Assembly (NCBI RefSeq): GCF_014323665.1
Contig: NZ_JABVEB010000052.1
Span: 1 to 37,881, forward strand
Direction of reading: 5' to 3'
From: Actinomadura sp. HBU206391
Lineage (GTDB): Bacteria; Actinomycetota; Actinomycetes; Streptosporangiales; Streptosporangiaceae
Length of the DNA stretch: 37,881 nt
A program made the translations under genes and the position numbers. This document shows, piece after piece, positions 1-6,896 of this stretch; position 1 is the first letter of the stretch; every line of letters begins with the position of its first letter. A model generated the notes under the pieces. The model saw only the letters and a program-made list of their open reading frames with translations, did no database searches and had not been told where the DNA came from.

Positions 1-8
1 CAACGCGC

Positions 9-1673
9 TCACCCCACTCCGAGCCGGGCGAGCGGCTCGACCAGTTCCCTTTCCTCGTAGGACAGGTGGGACAGCAGCGTGTCCGTGAGCAGGTCGACGG
101 CGGCGCGCAGACCGGACATGTCGCCGGGCTCGGCCACGAACGCGACCAGCGCGCGGTCGACGCCTTCGAGGACCTCGTGGATGACCTTGTGCTCCTCCGC
201 GAGGCGGTCGACCACCGGTACGAGGCGGGGGTCGGCGCGTCGCAGGTGCGGGAACAGGGCCTGGTCCTCCACGGTGTGGTGCGTCGTGACGACGCGGCAG
301 TAGGACTCGCAGTAGGCCCCGAGGGTCCAGTTGTTCTGGCGCATGGTCATGGTGTTGATGTGCGATCGGGCGAGGCCGGGGTCCATGGACCCGGCGGCGA
401 CCTGCTCGATGAGATCGCGTATTTGCGCGAGCTCGGCACGGAGCTGGTCGTGCACGTCGATGAGGTGCCGGCCGGCCGCCTGCTCGTGCCGGGTGTACCG
501 ACGGTCAGGCTCGGGCGCAGGGCCGGTGGGGCGGGCGGTCTCGTCCCAGACCCGCACATCGCTCAGCCGGACGCCGTCGTCCGGGGTGGGGGTCACGCCG
601 AAGGGGGTCGCCATCACGCGGGCGGTCATCCTTGTCGTGGTCGTGGTCGTGGTCGGGGTCTTGGTCGTGGTCGGGGTCGAGGTGGTGGTCGTGGCCTGTG
701 ACGGGCCTTCGGTCCGGACGGGCGTGGTGGTGTCCGGGACGTCCGGTCCCTTCGGAGCGGTCGCCCTGTCCCGTTCGGCGGCGACGAGCTCTCGTACGAG
801 CGGTGCCACCTCTGCGGCGAATCGTCGAACGGTGTCGTCCGAGTCGGCCATCAGGATGTAGCCGCTGATGCCCTGGGTGAGGGTGAGCTCGGCGAGCTGC
901 TCGGCCCATACCGGCGGCGGCCCCTGGAGGAAGTCACTGCCGCCGGCGGCGCCGGCGCCCATGCCGGTGTCGGTGAACGTGCCGGCGATGTTGTAGAGAC
1001 GGCGCACCGCCCGCGGGGAGCGACCGGCGGCGGCCGCCGCCTCGTCGATGACCCGGTTCGACTCCGGCAGTTGCTCGGGCGGTACGTAGGGCGAGCTGGG
1101 CAGCCAGCCGTCGGCGACGCGTCCGGTCAGCCGCAGCATGCGGGGCTTGATGGCACCGACCCAGATCCCCATCTCGTGCACCGGGAAGGGACCGGGCCTG
1201 GTGCCCTGGAGGCTGTAGTGCTCACCTTTCAGCCGCACACCGCCGCCCGGCGTCCACAACGCGCGGATGACCTGAACGGCCTCCTCGAGCGCCGTGATCG
1301 ATTCGGCGGGGGCCCGGCGTGGCCCGCCCATGGCGGCGACGGCGTCCAAGAATCCACCGGCCCCGAGACCCAGCTCGGCCCGCCCGCCGCTGAGGACGTC
1401 CAGGGTGGCCGCGCTGCGGGCGAGCACCGCCGGTGGCCGCAACGGCAGGTTGGCGACGTTGGGGAAGACGCGCACGCGCGTGGTGCGGGCGGCGATCACC
1501 GACAGCAGCGTCCAGGCGTCCAGGAACGCGGCCTGGTACGGATGGTCCTGGACACTGACCAGGTCCAACCCGACCCGCTCGGTCAGCTGCGCCAGCTCGA
1601 CCACGCGCTCGGCGTGCTCGGCCGCCGGCGTCAGAAAGGTGCCGAAAAGCAGGTCGTGGCCGTAGTCGGCCAT
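9..1673 (-). CDS. F420-type luciferase-like oxidoreductase fused to a C-terminal hemerythrin domain
   Basis: The 554-residue protein has two parts. Residues about 8-300 are a luciferase-like (LLM) TIM-barrel of the F420-dependent class, with the typical opening around FGTFLTPAAEHAERVVELAQ and a GLGAGG segment. Residues about 390-554 form an HHE hemerythrin four-helix bundle: HEQAAGRHLIDVHDQL, then CRVVTTHHTVEDQALFPHL, EEHKVIHEVLE and LLSHLSYEERELVEPL supply the His/Glu/Asp ligands of a di-iron site. A low-complexity Thr/Pro linker (about 305-345) joins them. LLM enzymes are usually 280-350 residues, so this is a genuine extension. By family the barrel would use F420H2 or FMN and the bundle would bind O2, NO or iron; the substrate is unknown. 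It is transcribed divergently from a MarR gene that probably controls it. The C-terminal domain resembles the separate hemerythrin protein at 20876-21394. Confidence 0.88.
   Translation of the reverse strand: MADYGHDLLFGTFLTPAAEHAERVVELAQLTERVGLDLVSVQDHPYQAAFLDAWTLLSVIAARTTRVRVFPNVANLPLRPPAVLARSAATLDVLSGGRAELGLGAGGFLDAVAAMGGPRRAPAESITALEEAVQVIRALWTPGGGVRLKGEHYSLQGTRPGPFPVHEMGIWVGAIKPRMLRLTGRVADGWLPSSPYVPPEQLPESNRVIDEAAAAAGRSPRAVRRLYNIAGTFTDTGMGAGAAGGSDFLQGPPPVWAEQLAELTLTQGISGYILMADSDDTVRRFAAEVAPLVRELVAAERDRATAPKGPDVPDTTTPVRTEGPSQATTTTSTPTTTKTPTTTTTTTRMTARVMATPFGVTPTPDDGVRLSDVRVWDETARPTGPAPEPDRRYTRHEQAAGRHLIDVHDQLRAELAQIRDLIEQVAAGSMDPGLARSHINTMTMRQNNWTLGAYCESYCRVVTTHHTVEDQALFPHLRRADPRLVPVVDRLAEEHKVIHEVLEGVDRALVAFVAEPGDMSGLRAAVDLLTDTLLSHLSYEERELVEPLARLGVG
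633..695. repeat. GTGGTC-type hexanucleotide repeat coding the Thr-rich linker
   Basis: A run of imperfect GTGGTC/GTGGTCGGG units lies inside the fusion gene. On the coding strand it reads mostly ACC-ACG-type threonine codons (the linker at about residues 325-345). Hexamer gain or loss would keep the frame and only change the linker length. Confidence 0.7.
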
Positions 1674-1710
1674 GGGTTCTTCCTCTCCCGAAACTACGTT
1701 GCTTAATAGA

Positions 1711-1738
1711 TCTTATGCCAAGGATAAGAGTTGTTATC
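1711..1738. promoter_or_regulatory. Overlapping palindromes, likely MarR operator in the divergent promoter
   Basis: In the 105-bp gap between the divergent genes, TCTTAT (1711-1716) and ATAAGA (1724-1729) are perfect inverted arms, with inner CC/GG also pairing. GATAA (1723-1727) and TTATC (1734-1738) make a second palindrome that shares the middle arm. The stretch is AT-rich against a very GC-rich background. MarR dimers normally bind such 16-20 bp palindromes next to their own promoter. That this is the operator is inference. Confidence 0.55.
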
Positions 1739-1766
1739 AAGAAGGTATGTCTAACCGCATATGAGC

Positions 1767-1778
1767 TAAGCTTCGCCC
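1767..1778 (+). promoter_or_regulatory. -10 hexamer for leaderless marR transcript
   Basis: TAAGCT at 1767-1772 fits the actinobacterial TANNNT -10 element and ends 6 nt before the ATG at 1779. No Shine-Dalgarno sequence precedes that ATG, so transcription probably begins at or next to the start codon. The same hexamer sits in the same place before the AraC gene at 19787. Confidence 0.4.
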
Positions 1779-2393
1779 ATGGCGACTTCACCTCCCGCGA
1801 GCGACGCGCAGGGGGACGGCCCGCAGCCGGACGGCCCGCACAGGGCAGGCGCGCACGGGCCCGGCGAGCGGCCGTCCGTCCCCGGACTGAACGCCGACCT
1901 GGGCTGGGCGCTGGGCGTCGTCTTCCGCTCCTACGTCAAGGCCGTGGACGCGCTCTTCAGCGATCTGCCCGGTGGCCCGCGGGGCTACCAGCTGCTGGCC
2001 TCGGCGGCCCACGATCTCGCCGGCAACCAAGGGCTTCTCTCCCAGCAACTCGGCATCGACCGGACCGTGCTCACCTACCTCATCGACGATCTCGAAGAGC
2101 TCGGCCTGGTCGAACGGCGGCCCGACCCCGCCGACCGGCGCAGCCGTCAGGTCATCGCCACCGACAAGGGCCGGGCGCTGTGGTCACAGCGGCAAGAGGC
2201 TCTGCGGCACGTCGAGCAGCATGTCCTGGGCGCGCTCGGCGACGACGGTCCGGCGTTCCGCGCTCTGCTGCAACGCCTCGCGGCCGGCGCCAACGAACTC
2301 GACCCGATCACCAGCGTCTGCGCGGTGGTGGAGCAGCTGATGCCCGCCGATGCCACCGGCAAGGCCACCGGCCGAGCGAACCGGCGACGCTGA
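1779..2393 (+). CDS. MarR-family transcriptional regulator
   Basis: A 204-residue winged-helix regulator. Residues about 45-185 hold the MarR fold: a helix starting around LGWALGVVFRSYVKAVDALF, the recognition region LSQQLGIDRTVLTYLIDDLE, and the wing with LGLVERRPDPADRRSRQV, where the D-x-R-(S/A)-R motif is the family hallmark. The first 35 residues and the last 20 are disordered Pro/Gly/Arg-rich tails. The gene is divergent from the LLM-hemerythrin gene and separated from it by an AT-rich palindromic region, so it most likely controls that gene and itself. The ligand cannot be read from the sequence. The start at 1779 is supported by the leaderless -10 and by the start of conserved-looking sequence soon after. 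Confidence 0.85.
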   Translation: MATSPPASDAQGDGPQPDGPHRAGAHGPGERPSVPGLNADLGWALGVVFRSYVKAVDALFSDLPGGPRGYQLLASAAHDLAGNQGLLSQQLGIDRTVLTYLIDDLEELGLVERRPDPADRRSRQVIATDKGRALWSQRQEALRHVEQHVLGALGDDGPAFRALLQRLAAGANELDPITSVCAVVEQLMPADATGKATGRANRRR

Positions 2394-2860
2394 CCACGCG
2401 GCCCCGATCCGCGACACCGACCCGCGCCACCGCGCCGAGCCGCGACGCGGGTCAGCGCACCGCCGGGAATCCCGCGGCCATCACCACGAGAGTGCGTCTC
2501 AGCGTCGGCAGGAACGCGGGGCAGGCGGCGGTCCGCCGCCGCCACGCACGCGAACGCGAACGCGATCCACCTCGCGACCGGCAAACGGGTTCGCGACCTG
2601 CCCATCACCTGGACAAGCTCCTGTGAGACGGCGATCGGTCGGACGACCGCGAGAAGGGAGGCGCGCGGCGGCTGAGCCGAGCAGCGATCTTGGAAACCCC
2701 GGCGTCGTGGATTTGGGTCGTTCATGGCGGTGACCTGCATGGACAAACTCAGACAAGACCAGACACCGGCGGCCTTGCCAGAGAAGATCGGCTGACCACA
2801 GGATCCACCGTGACCCACTTGGCGGGGGCTCCATCGCCCACGCCGAAGGAAGGAGCCGGT
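2394..2860. other. 467-bp intergenic region, no gene found
   Basis: I found no convincing coding frame here. The open frames are GC-skew shadows rich in Arg and Pro. A GC-rich hairpin, GGCGGC/GCCGCC, lies near 2525-2541 and could end the marR transcript. The last 150 bp, with less GC-rich stretches near 2700-2760, must hold the promoter of the peptide cassette, but I cannot place -35/-10 boxes with confidence. A strong ribosome binding site, AAGGAAGGAG, lies at 2846-2855. Confidence 0.5.
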
Positions 2861-3031
2861 ATGTCCAGACTGGTACGAAACCTTGGGGATCGACTACTGG
2901 AACGGATGGCGCCCAAGGTAACCGCGTCGGCGGCGGCGGACTGGTGCGAGCACTGCGCCGGCCCGTACTACCGCCCGTGCTGGGAGCCGGGGAACTGCGG
3001 CGCCTGCAGCAAGTCTCCCTGCCGAAGCTGA
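2861..3031 (+). CDS. Six-cysteine small peptide, probable precursor of an exported disulfide-rich peptide
   Basis: A 56-residue product with an excellent ribosome binding site (AAGGAAGGAG, 5 nt before the ATG). Residues 1-24 form a basic, amphipathic leader (MSRLVRNLGDRLLERM...) with no hydrophobic core, so it is not a Sec signal peptide. A22-S23-A24 followed by Ala gives an AXA site that an S26 peptidase could cut. The remaining 32 residues hold Cys29, 32, 40, 46, 49 and 54 plus aromatic and Pro/Gly residues, enough for three disulfides or a metal site. It heads a cassette of TlpA thioredoxin, ABC exporter, MauE and S26 peptidase, all expected for oxidative folding, export and leader removal. 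I do not recognise the family. Bioactive peptide, signal or metal-binding peptide are all possible. The role as precursor is inference from context. Confidence 0.7.
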   Translation: MSRLVRNLGDRLLERMAPKVTASAAADWCEHCAGPYYRPCWEPGNCGACSKSPCRS

Positions 3032-3049
3032 CCTACGAGTCACCAGCGC

Positions 3050-3110
3050 TGACCGCGTCCGCGAATTCCGGGATGTCCAGGCGACATGCCGGATCCTCCG
3101 GGCGCGGTCA
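3050..3110 (+). terminator. Nested stem-loop between peptide gene and the rest of the cassette (likely attenuator)
   Basis: The inner stem pairs CCGGGATGTC (3068-3077) with GACATGCCGG (3083-3092), 9 of 10 bp, around a 5-nt loop. Outer arms TGACCGCG (3050-3057) and CGCGGTCA (3103-3110) are perfectly complementary. There is no U tract. It lies 19 nt after the peptide stop codon and 72 nt before the next gene. Such hairpins often act as leaky terminators or mRNA stabilisers that make a precursor transcript more abundant than its processing genes. That function is inferred. Confidence 0.6.
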
Positions 3111-3182
3111 TCTCGTGCCCTGCCCTGCTCCAGCCCGCGCTCGCCGGCACTGGCGGCGCCGCCGTTCGAAGGGATCCCGGTC

Positions 3183-3719
3183 ATGCCCTACCTGGTCGCA
3201 GCCATGGTGTTCGTCTGCCTGCTCGTCCTTCTCGACCTGGTGCTCACGTTGGCCGTCGTCCGCCGCCTGCGCGAACACGGTCAGTTGCTGGCCTCCGGTG
3301 CGGCGGCCGGGCGGGCGGAGGTCATGCCACTCGGCGCTCCACCGCGGGACTTCACCGCCGCCGACACGGGCGGCCGGCGGGTCTCGCCCGACACCCTCAC
3401 CGGGCCTACCGTGGTCGCGTTCTTCTCGCCGTCCTGCGCGCCGTGCCTGGAAAAGATCCCCAGGTTCGTCGATCAGGTACGGGGGCTCCCGGGCGATCAC
3501 CGGGTGCTCGTCGTGATGGCGGGCGCCGATGAGGCCGACGCACCCCTGGTCGCCCGACTCGACGCGGTGGCCCAGGTGATCCTCGAACCCGAGGACGGGC
3601 TGGTGGCGAACGCGTTCCAGACCCGCGGCCTCCCGTCCATGTGCCTGCTCGACGAGAGCGGCGTGATCGTGGCCGCGGGAAGGGACATCGATGATCTGAT
3701 GGTGCCGGCCGCGGCATGA
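3183..3719 (+). CDS. Membrane-anchored TlpA/MauD-type thioredoxin-fold protein
   Basis: A 178-residue protein. Residues about 4-26 are a hydrophobic anchor (LVAAMVFVCLLVLLDLVLTL), so the rest lies outside the membrane. A thioredoxin/TlpA fold follows from about residue 45. The active site is C85-A-P-C88 in FFSPSCAPCLEK, and the cis-proline loop is at G149-L150-P151-S, with an extra Cys154 beside it. By family it transfers electrons to or from cysteines outside the cell. In this cassette, beside MauE and a six-Cys peptide, it probably forms, isomerises or resets the peptide's disulfides. The start is backed by GAAGGGA about 9 nt upstream. Its stop overlaps the ABC transporter start by 4 bp (ATGA), which implies coupled translation. 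Confidence 0.85.
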   Translation: MPYLVAAMVFVCLLVLLDLVLTLAVVRRLREHGQLLASGAAAGRAEVMPLGAPPRDFTAADTGGRRVSPDTLTGPTVVAFFSPSCAPCLEKIPRFVDQVRGLPGDHRVLVVMAGADEADAPLVARLDAVAQVILEPEDGLVANAFQTRGLPSMCLLDESGVIVAAGRDIDDLMVPAAA

Positions 3720-5641
3720 CGCCGACCACGACCGATCAGCAGGCCGGCCGGCTGACCGTGTCCACGTGGTCGGCGACGGCTCTGTCGGCCATCGGCCTGG
3801 CCGTGCGCGCCGCACCGGGCGCCGTCATCGCCTATGTCGCGTTGGCCGTGGTGGGAGCGGTGGCTCCGGTGGCGACCGCCTGGTTGCTCAAGCTCGTGAT
3901 GGACGGGCTCGTAGCCGGCGCGGCGTTGTCGAGCCTGCTCGGCCTCGCGGGCGGGCTCGCCGTGGCCGGTGTGGTCACCGCTGTCGAACCGCAGGTGACC
4001 CAGTACGTGCGGGCCGAATCCGAGCGCCGGCTCGGTCTGCTCAGCCTTGACCGGCTCTACTCCGCAGTCAACCGCTTCGTCGGGCTCGGCCGCTTCGAGG
4101 ACCCCACATTCCACGATCGCCTGCGTCTGGCGCAGCAGACCAGCCGGACCGCTCCCTTTGACGTGCTCAGTGGCGTCATCGGCGGATCCCAGGGGTCAAT
4201 AATGATCGTCGGGTTCCTCGGATCGCTCGCCGCCGTGAACACCGCCATGGCGATGGTGGCACTCGCCGCCGCGGTGCCCGCCGTCGTGATGGAGGTCGTT
4301 CTCGTCCGCCTCCGCACCACCATGATGTGGCGGATCAGCCCCACCGCACGCCGCGAGTTCTTCTACGCGAAACTGCTCGGCGACCTGCGCGCCGCCAAGG
4401 AGGTACGGCTCTTCGGCATCGGCACGTTCCTGCGGCTGCGGATGCTCGATGAGCGGCGGGCGGCCAACCTCGCCGAGCGAAGAGTCGACCGGCGTGAACT
4501 GCTCAGCCAGGGTGGACTCGTACTGCTCTCGGCGGCGGTGGCGGGCGGCGGACTGGTGTGGGCGGTCGGGGCCGCTCGTTCCGGCCGGCTCTCGATCGGT
4601 GACGTGGCGATGTTCGTCGCCGCGATCGCGGGCGTCCAGAACGGACTGGGCCGGCTCATCGGAGACTTCGGGATATCGCACCGGGGCGTGCTGCTGTTCG
4701 AGCATCACCTGGCGGTGGTCCGGTCCGGGCCGGAGCTGCCGATCCGGGCCGAGCCGACCCCCGCTCCCCCGTTGCGGCACGGCATCGAGGTCAGAGACGT
4801 GTGGTTCCGCTACACCCCCGACCATCCCTGGGTGTTGCGCGGGGTGAACCTGTTCATTCCATGCGGCCGGGCGCTGGCCGTCGTCGGCCGCAACGGCGCG
4901 GGCAAGAGCACCCTGGTCAAGCTGCTGTGCCGCTTCTACGACCCGTCAAGGGGCGCCGTCCTCTGGGACGGTGTCGACCTGCGCGACATGACCCCCGAGG
5001 CGCTCCGGACCCGGATCGGCGCGGTGTTCCAGGACTTCATGGAATACGACCTGACCGCGTCGGAGAACATCGGCCTCGGAGACCTCACCGCGCTCGGCGA
5101 ACCGGCGCGGCTGGAACAGGCCGCCCGCACCGCCGGGGTGCACGAGACCCTCACCGGTCTACCGCATGGCTACGAAACGCTGCTCAGCCGAACGTTCCCC
5201 GTCAAGCCAGGCCAGAGTGCCGGCAATAGTACCGACCAGGCGGCGGACGCCCAGAAGATCGCCCCGTACGTCGGCGTCTCGCTGTCCACCGGGCAGTGGC
5301 AGCGGGTCGCGCTGGCTCGCGCGCTGGTCAGGGACCGAAGAGACCTCCTGATCCTCGACGAGCCGAGCTCGGGCCTGGACGCCGAGGCTGAGTACGAGGT
5401 TCATGCGGCGCTGCGGGAACACGCGGCCGGATCCGCCCGCGTCCTCATCTCGCACCGGATGGGCGCCATCCGCACCGCCGACCACATCGTGGTCCTTGTG
5501 GACGGTCGCGTGGCGGAGCAGGGCGACCACGACCTGCTGATCGCCGAAGACGGCGAGTACGCACGCCTGTTCAACCTCCAGGCCGACGGCTACGGCGACG
5601 CGTCCGCCAAGGCTCTGGACCCCTCCCTGCCCGAGCAGTGA
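3716..5641 (+). CDS. ABC exporter, fused membrane and ATPase domains
   Basis: A 641-residue half-transporter of the exporter type. The N-terminal part (about 15-330) has six predicted membrane segments and no C39 peptidase domain. The ATPase domain has Walker A G391-RNGAGKST, signature L523-STGQ (variant of LSGGQ), Walker B LLILDE with D548-E549, and the switch His580. About 20 extra residues, rich in Gln/Ala/Asp, sit just before the signature (about 498-520), where related exporters go directly from the GYET..L segment to the signature. It should act as a homodimer. It overlaps the TlpA gene by 4 bp and lies 29 bp before mauE. Export of the Cys-rich peptide is the natural inference. Leader removal would then fall to the S26 peptidase rather than a fused C39 domain. 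Confidence 0.9.
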   Translation: MTPTTTDQQAGRLTVSTWSATALSAIGLAVRAAPGAVIAYVALAVVGAVAPVATAWLLKLVMDGLVAGAALSSLLGLAGGLAVAGVVTAVEPQVTQYVRAESERRLGLLSLDRLYSAVNRFVGLGRFEDPTFHDRLRLAQQTSRTAPFDVLSGVIGGSQGSIMIVGFLGSLAAVNTAMAMVALAAAVPAVVMEVVLVRLRTTMMWRISPTARREFFYAKLLGDLRAAKEVRLFGIGTFLRLRMLDERRAANLAERRVDRRELLSQGGLVLLSAAVAGGGLVWAVGAARSGRLSIGDVAMFVAAIAGVQNGLGRLIGDFGISHRGVLLFEHHLAVVRSGPELPIRAEPTPAPPLRHGIEVRDVWFRYTPDHPWVLRGVNLFIPCGRALAVVGRNGAGKSTLVKLLCRFYDPSRGAVLWDGVDLRDMTPEALRTRIGAVFQDFMEYDLTASENIGLGDLTALGEPARLEQAARTAGVHETLTGLPHGYETLLSRTFPVKPGQSAGNSTDQAADAQKIAPYVGVSLSTGQWQRVALARALVRDRRDLLILDEPSSGLDAEAEYEVHAALREHAAGSARVLISHRMGAIRTADHIVVLVDGRVAEQGDHDLLIAEDGEYARLFNLQADGYGDASAKALDPSLPEQ

Positions 5642-5670
5642 CCTCCGAGGAATGAGAGCGGTCGACAGCG

Positions 5671-6285
5671 ATGGACTACGTCATCATCTTCAGCCGTGCC
5701 GTGCTGGCCCTCGTCTTCGTGGCCTCCTCTCTGGGCAAGCTGCGCGACCGGGCGGCGTTTCGGTCGTTCGTGGTCTCGCTCCTGCGGCTTGAGCCGCTGC
5801 CCGGCCGATGGGCGCGTCCCGTCGCCGGTGCGGTCGTCACCGTGGAGGCCGCGATCCCCGTGCTGCTCATCGTGCCGTCGACCGTGGTCGGGGGTTTCGT
5901 GCTCGCGGGTTGTGCCCTGATCGCCTTCAGTGTCGCGATCGGGACCGCCATCCGACGGAACACGAACATTCCCTGCAAGTGCTTCGGCGCGTCCGGCACG
6001 TCACTGGGCGGGCGTCATCTGGTCCGTAACGGTGCCCTGCTGGTGGTCGCGGTGACGGGAGGACTGATCGCACAGTTCGGCGAACCGGGATCACGGTTGA
6101 GCGAACCGGGATCCGTTCATCCCGGCGGAGCCCTCGTCGTGCTCACGGCCGCCGGTTGCGTCGCCGCCCTGGTCGTACGATTCGACGACCTGGCCGGCCT
6201 GTTCGCGCAACAGCCCGCCCCGGCACGGGCGACGGCGCGGCCCGCCGCGGCCCGGCGCACCTCGGCACCAGGAGACCGGCCGTGA
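5671..6285 (+). CDS. MauE/DoxX-type redox-associated membrane protein
   Basis: A 204-residue protein with four predicted membrane helices (roughly 3-22, 50-68, 72-93 and 115-133, with a further hydrophobic stretch near 148-165), fitting the MauE family. The hallmark is N-I-P-C102-K-C104-F-G after the third helix. MauE proteins work with TlpA/MauD-like thioredoxins and resemble DsbB/VKOR in passing electrons between cysteines and the membrane. This supports oxidative folding of the Cys-rich peptide. The C-terminal 30 residues are Ala/Arg/Pro-rich. Its stop overlaps the GTG of the signal peptidase gene (GTGA). In the true methylamine operon MauE helps make methylamine dehydrogenase; none of those structural genes occurs here, so that role is unlikely. 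Confidence 0.8.
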   Translation: MDYVIIFSRAVLALVFVASSLGKLRDRAAFRSFVVSLLRLEPLPGRWARPVAGAVVTVEAAIPVLLIVPSTVVGGFVLAGCALIAFSVAIGTAIRRNTNIPCKCFGASGTSLGGRHLVRNGALLVVAVTGGLIAQFGEPGSRLSEPGSVHPGGALVVLTAAGCVAALVVRFDDLAGLFAQQPAPARATARPAAARRTSAPGDRP

Positions 6286-6896
6286 CACTTCTCAAGATCA
6301 CCGTACTTGCGGCGGGAGCGCTGATCATCCTGATCTCCGCCGCCGTGGTCACGATCCGCCGCCGGCTGCTGGTCGTCACCGTCGACGGGCAGAGCATGGA
6401 GCCCGCCCTGCGGGCGGGAGATCGTGTGCTCGCGCGCCGCACTGGTGTCGGAGCGGTCAAGGCCGGACAGGTCATCGTTCTGAGAAGCACCGGCGGTCAC
6501 ATGCAGCCGATCGCCCGTGGGCCTCGGCTCGAGGACGGGACGGTCTCCACCGCCGGCGAAGGATTTCTCATCAAGCGGCTCGTGGCACGGCCCGGCGACA
6601 CCGCTCCCTCCGAGTTCGGCCCCCCAGGCGCGGTTCGGCGCGGGGACATCGTGCCGCCGGAGGCCATCCTCGCCGTCGGCGACAACCCCGGGCACAGCTT
6701 CGATTCCCGCCAGGCGGGCTATCTACCGGCCGTCAACATGGTGGGAGTCGCGGTACGTACGCTCCGCAGGCCCAAGAAGCGCCCCCCACGTTCACTAGCT
6801 TTGCGGTGTCGTCCGCTCTCGATGCCGGAGTTCGCGCTCGAGCGGTGTTCGACAACCCCGCACACTCCACGCATCCAGGACAATGTCGTCTCGTGA
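6282..6896 (+). CDS. S26-family signal peptidase, likely dedicated leader peptidase of the cassette
   Basis: A 204-residue protein read from the GTG that overlaps the mauE stop; a start further upstream would give an Arg/Pro-rich shadow. It has one N-terminal membrane anchor (about 5-25). The nucleophile Ser38 lies in GQSMEPAL, the general-base Lys98 in FLIKRLVARPGD, and a GDNPGHSFDSR box follows near residues 130-140. These are the signal peptidase I catalytic boxes, so the Ser/Lys dyad is complete. It is expected to cut AXA-type sites outside the membrane, which matches A22-S23-A24 of the peptide. The last 45 residues look unconserved and run to a stop overlapping the next gene's GTG. They may be a read-through tail that overlays the corA promoter. 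Confidence 0.85.
   Translation: MTLLKITVLAAGALIILISAAVVTIRRRLLVVTVDGQSMEPALRAGDRVLARRTGVGAVKAGQVIVLRSTGGHMQPIARGPRLEDGTVSTAGEGFLIKRLVARPGDTAPSEFGPPGAVRRGDIVPPEAILAVGDNPGHSFDSRQAGYLPAVNMVGVAVRTLRRPKKRPPRSLALRCRPLSMPEFALERCSTTPHTPRIQDNVVS

Noticed and set aside
5671..6285. True methylamine utilisation (mau) locus
   Set aside because: MauE and a MauD-like thioredoxin are present, but none of the methylamine dehydrogenase structural genes; a Cys-rich peptide is the better client.
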